This document shows, one piece after another, positions 39,878-48,442 of a DNA stretch of 64,000 nucleotides. The notes below the pieces were generated by a model. The model was not told the DNA's origin. It saw nothing but the letters and a program-made list of their open reading frames with translations, and did not search any database. Position 1 is the first letter of the stretch; the number at the start of each line of letters is the position of its first letter. Source of the DNA: SFWF01 sp045638145 (GTDB taxonomy: Bacteria; Bacillota; Clostridia; Oscillospirales; Acutalibacteraceae); the NCBI GenBank assembly GCA_045638145.1, contig JAZUAU010000019.1, forward strand, positions 39,730 through 103,729. Reading direction: 5' to 3'. The translations under genes were made by a program, and so were the position numbers.

Positions 39878-42063
39878 CGTTAACAGCAGGCAGTGCTCAG
39901 GTACGTAAAAGTACCTACACTGTTAACGCAACCATAGGCAGAACTAATGATGTCTTGTTGTACGATAATCCCGACAGGGGTTATCGTACAACTATTCCAT
40001 TCACAATCAAACATGAGCACAAGGTTGATGGAGTAGTGACAAGCACCTGCGATCTGATAAAAAGAGGAAAATATGTAAACGGTACATTTGTTGAAGACCC
40101 GAACGGTGGCTCTGTAATATATAACAGTGCATCTGCATGCGCTGGTAAGCATGATGTTCAAATAATGTATGCTAACCTTACAGAGCAGTGCAAGCTGAAC
40201 GTTATTGACTATCTTATAAAAAATCTATATTTTAACTCGGGTAGTTATAAAAATGACTATGTTGCAAAAAACGTTCTTCTTCAGAGCAGTCTTCCCGATT
40301 ACCGTGATCCTTATTATACCAGTGATAAGGATGCGAGCGGTAACTACATAAATCATCCTGATGAGATGCTGATTCCCGAGGGCGCTCTACAAGCTTATAA
40401 CCTTCTTTTCCAAAGACTAAAAGAGCGTGAGTGCAGAGTACTCTTCCGTGTTGGCTATCACGGTGTTCAGAAGAATTTAACCCTAAGTAGTGCGACCGCC
40501 ACAGATAAGGATAACGCCTATACAAGTGAAGAGGTAATGCTTGCCCACATAGAGCAGCTTGGCAGCTTCTTTAAAACCTGCGAATCTGCTTCTGTAGTGT
40601 CCAAAATCTCAAGCGGCTTTATCGGTTCGGGCGGAGAGATGGCTTCTAACTATCAATGGCCCCAATTCGATACCACCAACTACAACAATATTATGAAGGC
40701 CGTAATCGAGGATATCTGCATTCCAAATAGCATTTCTTACACTGTTCGTATGCCTGGATACTGGGAAAACTTTGTTGCCGCATATCCTGATTATAAGCGT
40801 TATGTTGGCTTCAATAATGATGCTATATTCGGTGAGACCGATGAACTGGGCTATGTATCAGGCTGTTGGCAATATGGTCATTCATCGAGCAATTGTTCAG
40901 ATGCGATGCATAGCGCCACCTGTAAAGATCCAACCGGACACTGGTGGGAGCTCGCTTGCAACAATGCTGCCTTCACAGCACAGTCGGGTGAGATGTTCCA
41001 TAACCTTAACCTCAAATACTTGACCTGCACTAAGACAGGACATGAGAATCTCAGCTGCTATGCCGGTAATCAGAGAATTCCTACAGGCTACAATGTAATT
41101 AAGGAACTTGCCCATATGCGTTATTCCACCTTCAGTCAGTGGAATGGACTTATGGAGGGCGGCTTTAACGACAGCGTAAAGTATTATCAACCCGAACAGG
41201 GACGCTATTCACTTAACGCTAACGGCGAATATGTTGCCGATGAAAACGGCGGATATGTACGAATCCTTACAGGATGGCCGAGCTACACCTATGTTGGTGC
41301 CGGCAATGGTAACTATAATATTAACTCAAATGGCAATATGGTAAGCGTAGCCTCGGGTAGTGGTGCATATGTACTTGCAGATGATCAGGAGTATAGATAC
41401 TATATCTACTGCAGTGTAGATGAGGTAAAGTATGACGCTTCTGGAAATAATGTCGGAACCGCTGTAGGTACCCACGTATACGTTTCTCCCGCAAGTGTAA
41501 TGTCCTACTGGATGGACAATGAAACACTTACGATGGAGTGGCTTGATGAAAACGGAATCATCTATGACCCCGCTTGGTTCCTTGATGATAACGGTAATGT
41601 GGTTAAGCGTAGCACCTTTGAGTTTATTCGAGACCATCTCGGCTACAAGCTTGTAGCTCAGGACCTTATCATAAAAGGTCAGCTTAAGGCAAATCGCGAA
41701 GTTTACGCAAATCTTGCACTCAAGAACTACGGCTTTGCTGCTGCTTTCGGACTTAAGAGTAGCCTTGTTATTCTTGATTCAAACGGCAATGAGGTTTCAA
41801 AGGTAGAAGCGGGCGATCCTTCTAAGTGGTACAGCCACGATCCCTACAACTACAAATCAACCGAAGTTCTTTTGCATACAGTATCTGCTAATATAACTCT
41901 GCCGTCAGAAGCAGGCACCTATCGTCTTGCTCTTCTCCTTGAGAATGAAACAGGCGATACAGCCCGTCTCAGCAATGCAAACGCAAACGGCTTTAGCTAT
42001 ACTGCTGACTCTAATAAAACAACTAAAGGCTACAACATTCTTTACACATTTAACGTTCAATAA
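39847..42063 (+). CDS. DUF4874-DUF4832 protein, C-terminal part of the split secreted protein
   Basis: The frame is open from 39847 in the -1 frame relative to the upstream part. LLYDNPDRGYRTTIPF marks the start of DUF4874. A barrel-like region follows with CRVLFRVGYHG, SGFIGSGGEMASNYQW and IPNSISYTVRMPGYW. DUF4832 features such as FEFIRDHLGYKLVAQDL and a final beta domain are clear. A TTG at 39955 could start it, but there is no ribosome-binding site and conserved sequence lies before it. No signal peptide is present, so as a separate protein it would not be exported. Function of these domains is unknown; a polysaccharide-related role is often assumed. Confidence 0.72.
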   Translation, partial: CPSGNFKPFIALTAGSAQVRKSTYTVNATIGRTNDVLLYDNPDRGYRTTIPFTIKHEHKVDGVVTSTCDLIKRGKYVNGTFVEDPNGGSVIYNSASACAGKHDVQIMYANLTEQCKLNVIDYLIKNLYFNSGSYKNDYVAKNVLLQSSLPDYRDPYYTSDKDASGNYINHPDEMLIPEGALQAYNLLFQRLKERECRVLFRVGYHGVQKNLTLSSATATDKDNAYTSEEVMLAHIEQLGSFFKTCESASVVSKISSGFIGSGGEMASNYQWPQFDTTNYNNIMKAVIEDICIPNSISYTVRMPGYWENFVAAYPDYKRYVGFNNDAIFGETDELGYVSGCWQYGHSSSNCSDAMHSATCKDPTGHWWELACNNAAFTAQSGEMFHNLNLKYLTCTKTGHENLSCYAGNQRIPTGYNVIKELAHMRYSTFSQWNGLMEGGFNDSVKYYQPEQGRYSLNANGEYVADENGGYVRILTGWPSYTYVGAGNGNYNINSNGNMVSVASGSGAYVLADDQEYRYYIYCSVDEVKYDASGNNVGTAVGTHVYVSPASVMSYWMDNETLTMEWLDENGIIYDPAWFLDDNGNVVKRSTFEFIRDHLGYKLVAQDLIIKGQLKANREVYANLALKNYGFAAAFGLKSSLVILDSNGNEVSKVEAGDPSKWYSHDPYNYKSTEVLLHTVSANITLPSEAGTYRLALLLENETGDTARLSNANANGFSYTADSNKTTKGYNILYTFNVQ

Positions 42064-42071
42064 TCCGTTTA

Positions 42072-42103
42072 AAAACACCGATGGCAACATCGGTGTTTTT
42101 TTA
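42072..42103 (+). terminator. Terminator after the DUF4832 gene
   Basis: AAACACCGATG (42073-42083) / CATCGGTGTTT (42088-42098), loop GCAA, then T run. Confidence 0.93.
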
Positions 42104-42158
42104 CACTGCTTTCTTCATTCAACCTGACAGACACACAGTGTCTGTTCCGTTTTTTGTG

Positions 42159-42187
42159 TTGACTTTATATCGCTGTTATTGTAAAAT
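42159..42187 (+). promoter_or_regulatory. Promoter of the pyrH-frr operon
   Basis: TTGACT (42159-42164), 17-bp spacer, TAAAAT (42182-42187). Just upstream, ACAGACAC (42127-42134) / GTGTCTGT (42138-42145) forms a perfect 8-bp palindrome that could be an operator. Confidence 0.7.
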
Positions 42188-42227
42188 AATAAAGAATGGT
42201 ATATATTATAATTCGGAGGTTAAAGTT

Positions 42228-42938
42228 ATGGGAAGTAAATCCGTTTATAAAAGAGTGTTAATTAAACTTTCTGGCGAGGCTCTTGCAGGCGATAAGAAGA
42301 CGGGACTTGATTTTGATACCGTACTTCAGGTTTGTGAAAGCATTAAGAAGTGCCACGAAATGGGGGCGGAAATTGCTATTGTTGTCGGCGGAGGTAATTT
42401 TTGGAGAGGACGCTCCAGCGGCAAGATGGATCGCACACGTGCAGATCATATGGGAATGCTTGCAACAACAATCAATTCACTTGGTCTCTGCGACGCACTT
42501 GAACAGCTTGGCGTAGACGTTCGCGTTCAGACCGCAATAGAAATGCGTCAGGTTGCAGAGCCATATATCAGAAACAAGGCAGTTCGCCACCTTGAAAAGG
42601 GAAGGGTAGTAATCTTCGGCTGTGGAACAGGTAACCCCTTCTTCTCATCCGATACTGCAGCTGCTCTTCGTGCGGCTGAGATTGATGCCGATGTAATTTT
42701 CAAGGCAACTAACGTTGACGGTGTTTACGATTCAGACCCCAAGGCTAACCCCAACGCAAAGAAATACGATAAGCTGACCCACCACGACGTGCTGGGTCAG
42801 GAGCTTCACGTTATGGATAGCACAGCCGCATCTCTTTGTATGGATAACGGCATAAAGATTCTTGTATTTAACCTTAATGACCCCGAAAATCTCGTTCGCG
42901 CTATGCAAGGTGAAGAGATTGGCACCCTCGTTTATTAA
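42228..42938 (+). CDS. pyrH: Uridylate kinase
   Basis: Phosphorylates UMP to UDP. It opens YKRVLIKLSGEALAG, with VVGGGNFWRG (phosphate loop), the DHMGMLATTINSL helix, and GCGTGNPFFSSDTAAALRA, followed by ATNVDGVYDSDP. Length is 236 aa. The ATG at 42228 follows CGGAGG; upstream in-frame sequence covers the terminator and promoter and is excluded. It heads a run of seven further genes, starting with frr. Confidence 0.96.
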   Translation: MGSKSVYKRVLIKLSGEALAGDKKTGLDFDTVLQVCESIKKCHEMGAEIAIVVGGGNFWRGRSSGKMDRTRADHMGMLATTINSLGLCDALEQLGVDVRVQTAIEMRQVAEPYIRNKAVRHLEKGRVVIFGCGTGNPFFSSDTAAALRAAEIDADVIFKATNVDGVYDSDPKANPNAKKYDKLTHHDVLGQELHVMDSTAASLCMDNGIKILVFNLNDPENLVRAMQGEEIGTLVY

Positions 42939-42959
42939 TAAAATTTGGAGGTAACATAT

Positions 42960-43514
42960 ATGAACGAACTCATTAAAAACACAGAAGAGCGTATGGACAA
43001 ATCTATAAATGCTCTTACACGCGAATTCGCTACTGTTAGAGCAGGCAGGGCAAATCCCTCTGTACTTGATAGAATTACCGTGGATTATTACGGAGTTGCT
43101 ACCCCCATTCAGCAGATTGCAACCGTTTCGGTGCCCGAAGCTCGCATTCTTCAGATTCAGCCTTGGGACACCACCACCTTAAAGCTTATTGAAAAGGCTG
43201 TTCAGGTTTCCGACATCGGCATTAATCCCAACAATGACGGTAGAGTTATCCGCCTCGCATTCCCCCCTCTTACTGAGGAGAGAAGACGTGACCTCGTTAA
43301 GGAAATTAAGAAGATGGCTGAGGATTCCAAGGTAGCTATCCGTTCTATCAGACGTGACGCAATCGAAAAGCTGAAGGCTATGAAAAAGGATAATCAGATC
43401 ACTGAGGACGATCAGGCAAACGGCGAAAAGAAGATTCAGAATCTGACCGATAAGTTCTGCGCAGAGGTTGACTCGCTTCAGGCCGTTAAGGAAAAGGAAA
43501 TCCTCGAGATTTAA
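42960..43514 (+). CDS. frr: Ribosome recycling factor
   Basis: Splits post-termination ribosomes together with EF-G. NELIKNTEERMDKSINAL, VRAGRANPSVLDRITVDYYG and PPLTEERRRDLVK are family signatures. Length is 184 aa. The ATG at 42960 follows TTGGAGGT; the in-frame TTG at 42945 is part of that site. Biased codons suggest high expression. Confidence 0.96.
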   Translation: MNELIKNTEERMDKSINALTREFATVRAGRANPSVLDRITVDYYGVATPIQQIATVSVPEARILQIQPWDTTTLKLIEKAVQVSDIGINPNNDGRVIRLAFPPLTEERRRDLVKEIKKMAEDSKVAIRSIRRDAIEKLKAMKKDNQITEDDQANGEKKIQNLTDKFCAEVDSLQAVKEKEILEI

Positions 43515-43530
43515 TTCTCTTTTAGTTTAA

Positions 43531-43566
43531 AAAGTCATCGTAGCGGCCGCTATGGTGGCTTTTTTG
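43531..43566 (+). terminator. Strong terminator or attenuator between frr and uppS
   Basis: AGTCATCGTAGCGG (43533-43546) pairs with CCGCTATGGTGGCT (43547-43560), with three G-U pairs if fully paired; a tight 4-base loop (GGCC) is more realistic. It is followed by a T run. It would separate highly expressed pyrH-frr from the lipid genes. Confidence 0.88.
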
Positions 43567-43579
43567 AAAGGTGATAGTT

Positions 43580-44302
43580 TTGGCTTTTTTTAAGAGAAAA
43601 AAAGAAGTTGATAATAACAGACGTCTTCCCGAGCATATAGCTATAATTATGGACGGAAACGGCAGATGGGCAAAAAAACGCGGCCTGCCCCGTACTGCAG
43701 GTCATGCAGCGGGAAGTAAAAAATTTAAGGAAATTGCGCGTTACTGCAATAAAATCGGCATAAAATATCTTACTGTATATGCCTTCTCCACCGAAAACTG
43801 GAAAAGACCGCAGGAAGAGGTTGATGCTATTATGAACATCTTCCGCGATTATCTTCGCGATTCCGTAAACTTTAAGAGTGAGAATATAATGCTCAAGTTT
43901 ATCGGTGACAGAAGCGGTATGCCCGATGATATAAATAAACTAATGGACCAGGCGGAATTTGATTCAAAGGATGCTACCGGTCTTCGAGTTTATATGGCGA
44001 TAAATTACGGCGGCAGAGATGAGCTCGTTCACGCAGTGCGTGATATCGTTAGGGAGGGAATAGCTCCCGAAGATATTACCGAGGACACCGTTTCCGAGAG
44101 AATCTATACGAAAGATTATCCCGACCCTGAGCTTATCATCAGACCGAGCGGTGAGTATAGACTTTCAAATTTCCTTATCTGGCAGTCGGCATATAGTGAA
44201 TTTTGGTTTTCAAATGTTCTTTGGCCCGATTTCACCCCCGATGATTTAGAGCGTGCCATTGATGACTATAATAAACGAAACCGTCGTTTCGGAGGTGTGT
44301 AG
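43580..44302 (+). CDS. uppS: Undecaprenyl diphosphate synthase
   Basis: Cis-prenyltransferase making the C55 lipid carrier for wall synthesis. HIAIIMDGNGRWAKKRGLPR is the active-site region with the catalytic Asp in MDGNGRW. GHAAGSKKFKEI, TVYAFSTENWKRP and LIIRPSGEYRLSNFLIWQ follow. The TTG at 43580 is chosen because AAAGGTGA lies upstream at normal spacing; the GTG at 43571 overlaps that site. Length is 240 aa. cdsA follows after 6 bases. Confidence 0.95.
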   Translation: MAFFKRKKEVDNNRRLPEHIAIIMDGNGRWAKKRGLPRTAGHAAGSKKFKEIARYCNKIGIKYLTVYAFSTENWKRPQEEVDAIMNIFRDYLRDSVNFKSENIMLKFIGDRSGMPDDINKLMDQAEFDSKDATGLRVYMAINYGGRDELVHAVRDIVREGIAPEDITEDTVSERIYTKDYPDPELIIRPSGEYRLSNFLIWQSAYSEFWFSNVLWPDFTPDDLERAIDDYNKRNRRFGGV

Positions 44303-44308
44303 CAGAGT

Positions 44309-45130
44309 ATGAAAACTCGTATTATTTCGGGATTAGTAGTAATTGTGATTCTTGTGTTAATGCTTGTAGTGAATTATTTTTGGAGCCCGATTGCGGTTAT
44401 ATTCCTGTCGATTTTAGCCGCCATCGCCTCATACGAAATACTTCATAATACGGGTGCGGTAAAAAGCAAGGCGGTCCTAACAAGCGCTGTTATTTATTCT
44501 GCTCTTGTGCAGTATTCATACGCAGGAATTCTGCCCGTACAATCTGTTATTCTAACTGCGGCATATGCTCTTGTTATCGCTTTACTTGCCCTCAGGTATC
44601 ATAGCAACTTTGAGAGGGAAACAGTTTTCGCTTCGCTTTCGATGCCCATTCTTTTCTCATATTCTTTTGGCACCATCGAAACTTTGCTGAACGGTGATGG
44701 CTTCGGACTCGTTTATATAATTCTTCTGCTTAACTTCTCATCTATCGCAGATTGCTTTGCATACTTTACGGGTGTTGCTTTCGGCAAACACAAATTAGCC
44801 CCCGTTATCAGTCCAAAGAAGACTGTTGAGGGCGCTGTTGGGGGAGTTATCGGCTCGGTTATCGGCACGGTTGTTATTTGCCTTATCTTTAACAATATTT
44901 TGAGCGGTGAAAATCCGAATATGCTTCTTCTCTGCCTTATCACACCTCTGATGGTTGCAATAGGCATTGTTGGAGACCTTTTTACTTCGCAAATCAAGCG
45001 CTCTTATGGAATTAAGGATTATGGAAGACTCATTCCCGGTCATGGCGGAGTTATTGACAGAATGGATTCGGTTTTATTCTGCGCCCCCGTTTTACTTCTT
45101 TTGGTTAAATATTTGGAGGTAATCTGTTGA
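44309..45130 (+). CDS. cdsA: Phosphatidate cytidylyltransferase
   Basis: Makes CDP-diacylglycerol, the substrate of PgsA encoded at 1841-2416. About seven hydrophobic helices. The C-terminal signature SQIKRSYGIKDYGRLIPGHGG and DRMDSVLF is complete. ISPKKTVEGAVGG is also conserved. Length is 273 aa. Its stop overlaps the dxr start. Confidence 0.95.
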   Translation: MKTRIISGLVVIVILVLMLVVNYFWSPIAVIFLSILAAIASYEILHNTGAVKSKAVLTSAVIYSALVQYSYAGILPVQSVILTAAYALVIALLALRYHSNFERETVFASLSMPILFSYSFGTIETLLNGDGFGLVYIILLLNFSSIADCFAYFTGVAFGKHKLAPVISPKKTVEGAVGGVIGSVIGTVVICLIFNNILSGENPNMLLLCLITPLMVAIGIVGDLFTSQIKRSYGIKDYGRLIPGHGGVIDRMDSVLFCAPVLLLLVKYLEVIC

Positions 45131-46263
45131 AAGATATAGTTATTCTAGGTGCTACCGGTTCAATAGGCGAGCAGGCGCTAGAGGTCGCGCGAAGCGGCGG
45201 ATATAAAGTGCTCGGTATTGCCGCAGGCAGTAATATAGAAAAGCTTGAAGCGGCGGCACGCGAATTTTCGGTAAAAGCGGTTGGCGTTTTTAATGAGGAG
45301 AAGGGTCGCGAGCTTAAAAGACGGCTTGCTGATACCGATATAGAGGTTTATATCGGAGAAGAGGGTGTCTGCCGTGTTGCAGGAATAAAGGCAGATATAA
45401 CCCTTAATGCAATCGTTGGAATTGCCGGTCTTCGCCCCACCTTTGCCGCAATTGAAGCAGGAAACGATATCGCTCTTGCAAATAAGGAAACCCTTGTTAC
45501 CGCAGGCGAGCTTGTAAACAAAGCCATAAAGGAAAAGGGAATAAAGCTCCTGCCCGTTGACAGCGAGCATTCGGCTATATTCCAGTCCTTGCAGGGCGCT
45601 CCCCAAAAAGCTCTTTCAAAAATAATTTTAACAGCGTCAGGCGGACCTTTTTACGGTAAAAAGCGTGAAGATCTTGAGAATGTGACCGTAAAAGAAGCAC
45701 TTAATCACCCAAATTGGTCTATGGGCGCAAAAATTACGATAGATTCTGCAACCCTTATGAACAAGGGGCTCGAGGTTATCGAAGCGGTACATCTTTTCGG
45801 TGTATCACCCGACGATATCGAGGTTGTAGTACACAGACAGAGTATAGTTCATTCTGCGGTTGAGTTTTCCGACGGTGCGGTTATTGCCGAGCTCGGCACA
45901 CCCGATATGAAGCTCCCAATTCAGTATGCCTTTACCTATCCCGAAAGGGGAGAGCTTTGCTGTGAGAGTCTTTCACTCGCAAAAATCGGTACACTTACCT
46001 TTGATTGTCCCGATTATGACACATTTCCTTGTTTAAAATTATGTATAGACGCAATCCGAGAGGGCGGACTAAAGCCTGCCGCCGCAAACGGAGCCAATGA
46101 AGAGGCGGTTGCACTGTTCCTCGACGGTAAAATCAAGTTTCTTGATATACCACGCTTTGTGTCTGCAGCTACAAAAAAGCAGAAGCATGTAGAAAACTAT
46201 ACTTTAGAAGATGTTTTTGCCGCAGATAAAGCGGCTCGCGCATATGTTCGCGAATTAGTATAA
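45127..46263 (+). CDS. dxr: 1-deoxy-D-xylulose 5-phosphate reductoisomerase
   Basis: Second enzyme of the non-mevalonate isoprenoid pathway. NADPH motif ILGATGSIGEQALEV at the start. ALANKETLVTAGEL, LPVDSEHSAIFQ, SMGAKITIDSATLMNKGLE and the closing ANGANEEAV are family motifs. The TTG start at 45127 is supported by GGAGGT seven bases upstream and overlaps cdsA. Length is 378 aa. Confidence 0.95.
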   Translation: MKDIVILGATGSIGEQALEVARSGGYKVLGIAAGSNIEKLEAAAREFSVKAVGVFNEEKGRELKRRLADTDIEVYIGEEGVCRVAGIKADITLNAIVGIAGLRPTFAAIEAGNDIALANKETLVTAGELVNKAIKEKGIKLLPVDSEHSAIFQSLQGAPQKALSKIILTASGGPFYGKKREDLENVTVKEALNHPNWSMGAKITIDSATLMNKGLEVIEAVHLFGVSPDDIEVVVHRQSIVHSAVEFSDGAVIAELGTPDMKLPIQYAFTYPERGELCCESLSLAKIGTLTFDCPDYDTFPCLKLCIDAIREGGLKPAAANGANEEAVALFLDGKIKFLDIPRFVSAATKKQKHVENYTLEDVFAADKAARAYVRELV

Positions 46264-46303
46264 GGATATCTGCATATCCTAAACTGTATACTTTATAAAT
46301 AAG

Positions 46304-47374
46304 GTGATTATCATTACTGTAATTGCAAATATCTGGAACAATGTTTGGCCGTATCTTTTGGCGGTTTTAATGTTCCTTTTACTCATTATTATTCACGAAT
46401 TCGGTCATTTCATTGCCGCAAAGCTATGTAGGGTAAAGGTTAACGAATTTGCCGTAGGTTTCGGTCCAAAGCTCTTTAAAAAGCAACTTGGCGAAACCCT
46501 ATATTCGGTAAATTTGGTGCCCCTCGGCGGTTACTGCGCAATGGAGGGCGAGGATGCGGACAGCACCCACGACAGAGCTTTTTGCAATAAAAAGCCCTTG
46601 CAAAGGCTCTTTATTGTTGCAAACGGTGCTATTTTCAATCTTGTTCTCGGTGTAATTATCGTCGGCATATCTCTGCTCCCCAAAACGGGAAGCAATCTTC
46701 TCGGCACAACTACAGTTGCAAAGTTTGACGAGAGTGCAGTCAGCGTAAACTACGGACTTAAAGCAGGGGATAAGATACTTTCTGTCGACGGAAGGCGGGT
46801 TTTTACCGACCGTGACCTTGCTTACACCTTTACCAACATTGACGACGGCGCGGTTGACATTACCGTAGAGCGCGACGGAGAAAAGGTAGAGCTTGACGAC
46901 GTGCGTTTCGACACCGAAGAAATAGACGGAATAAACGTTATCAAGTTTGATTTTTGGCTTCTTGGCGAGAAAAAGAGCTTTGGGAATCTTATTAAGCATA
47001 CCTTCGCAACAACATTCTCTTACTGCAGAATAGTCTGGTTTTCACTTATCGACCTCATTTCGGGTAGATACGGCATTTCTGCAATGAGCGGTCCTGTTGG
47101 AATTACGGCAACGGTCGGTGAAGCGGCTAAGCAAAATATCCTCAATATTTTGCCGATTATGGCGCTTATAACAGTTAATCTCGGTATATTTAATCTCTTG
47201 CCTCTGCCTGCTCTTGATGGAGGCAGAATACTCTTTATTTTAATTGAACTGATAACAAGAAAGCCCGTCCCTGCAAAGTACGAGGGATGGGTACATGCGG
47301 TAGGCTTTGCTCTTCTTATAGGACTAATGGTCATTATTGCGGCAAAGGATATTATCTATTTATTCGTGAGGTGA
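46304..47374 (+). CDS. rseP: RIP metalloprotease RseP (site-2 protease)
   Basis: Intramembrane zinc protease that cleaves membrane anti-sigma factors and leftover signal peptides. HEFGH (about 28-32) is the zinc motif in the first helix. A PDZ domain lies at about 120-205 (GLKAGDKILSVDG). The third zinc ligand lies in NLLPLPALDGGRI. Four membrane helices. The start is uncertain: no ATG precedes the first helix. GTG at 46304 is in frame but part of the AGGTGAT site; an ATT start at 46313 has better spacing. Length is about 354-356 aa. Confidence 0.92.
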   Translation: MIIITVIANIWNNVWPYLLAVLMFLLLIIIHEFGHFIAAKLCRVKVNEFAVGFGPKLFKKQLGETLYSVNLVPLGGYCAMEGEDADSTHDRAFCNKKPLQRLFIVANGAIFNLVLGVIIVGISLLPKTGSNLLGTTTVAKFDESAVSVNYGLKAGDKILSVDGRRVFTDRDLAYTFTNIDDGAVDITVERDGEKVELDDVRFDTEEIDGINVIKFDFWLLGEKKSFGNLIKHTFATTFSYCRIVWFSLIDLISGRYGISAMSGPVGITATVGEAAKQNILNILPIMALITVNLGIFNLLPLPALDGGRILFILIELITRKPVPAKYEGWVHAVGFALLIGLMVIIAAKDIIYLFVR

Positions 47375-47378
47375 ATAA

Positions 47379-48431
47379 ATGTTTACTAACGATAAAACAA
47401 AGCAGGTAACTGCCGGAAAGCTTAAAATAGGCGGTGATGCACCTGTTTCAATACAGTCGATGCTGAATGTTCGCGCCGACAATATTGAAGGCAATGTCAA
47501 TCAGGCAAAGGCACTTGAGGCGGCAGGCTGTGAAATAATCCGTGTATCTGTCCCCGATATGGCGGCGGTGCGCCTTGTTTCAGCTCTTAAAGAAGCGGTA
47601 TCAGTGCCGATAGTATCTGACATTCATTTTGATTATAAGCTTGCTCTTGAAAGTGTTGCCGCAGGGGTTGACAAGGTGCGAATAAACCCCGGCAATATCG
47701 GCGATGAGTCTAAGGTAAAGGCGGTTGCTACTGCATGCAAAAATGCGGGAGTGCCCATCAGAATCGGGGTAAATTCAGGCTCGCTTGAAAAGGAAATACT
47801 CGCAAAATACGGTGCCCCTACAGCCGAGGCAATGGTTGAAAGCGGACTTTTCCATATATCTCTTCTCGAAAAATATGATTTTGACGATATTGTTTTGTCT
47901 CTTAAATCATCCGACCCTAAGCGTATGTATGACGCATACACCCTTGCTTCTGAAAAATGTTCCTATCCGCTCCACCTCGGCGTTACCGAGGCAGGAACCG
48001 AGAGAATGGGTATCGTAAAATCTTCTGCTGCAATCGGCGGTCTGCTTCTTCGCGGCATAGGTGCCACTATTCGCGTTTCCTTAACTGATGACCCGGTGCT
48101 TGAGGTTAAAGCCGCAAAGGATTTACTCAAAGCGATAGGGCTCCGCGAGGGCGGAATAAAGTTCATTTCCTGTCCCACCTGCGGAAGAACAAGTATAGAT
48201 CTTATAGGTCTTGCAAAGGCGGCAGAAGAGCGCTTTGCAAATATAGATAAAAACATTACGGTTGCAATAATGGGTTGCGCAGTAAACGGTCCGGGTGAGG
48301 CGAGGGAAGCCGACCTTGGAATCGCGGGAGGAAACGGAGAAGGACTGATCTTTGCCCATGGAAAAATAATAAAAAAGGTTAGTGAAGACAAGCTTTTAGA
48401 TGAGCTTGAGCTTCTCATTAATAAATTTTAA
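47379..48431 (+). CDS. ispG: 4-hydroxy-3-methylbut-2-en-1-yl diphosphate synthase
   Basis: 4Fe-4S enzyme late in the non-mevalonate pathway. SIQSMLNVRADN opens the TIM-barrel part, with SDIHFDYKLAL and GVNSGSLEKEIL. Cluster ligands are CPTCGRT and the later GCAVNGPGEAREADLG. Length is 350 aa. With dxr and uppS in the same run, the operon supplies the wall-carrier lipid. The ATG at 47379 follows GAGGTGA. Confidence 0.95.
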   Translation: MFTNDKTKQVTAGKLKIGGDAPVSIQSMLNVRADNIEGNVNQAKALEAAGCEIIRVSVPDMAAVRLVSALKEAVSVPIVSDIHFDYKLALESVAAGVDKVRINPGNIGDESKVKAVATACKNAGVPIRIGVNSGSLEKEILAKYGAPTAEAMVESGLFHISLLEKYDFDDIVLSLKSSDPKRMYDAYTLASEKCSYPLHLGVTEAGTERMGIVKSSAAIGGLLLRGIGATIRVSLTDDPVLEVKAAKDLLKAIGLREGGIKFISCPTCGRTSIDLIGLAKAAEERFANIDKNITVAIMGCAVNGPGEAREADLGIAGGNGEGLIFAHGKIIKKVSEDKLLDELELLINKF

Positions 48432-48442
48432 CGGAGAATGTA

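Noticed and set aside
39955..42063. Independent gene starting at TTG 39955
   Set aside because: No ribosome-binding site, and conserved sequence continues upstream in frame; better explained as the second part of a frameshifted gene.
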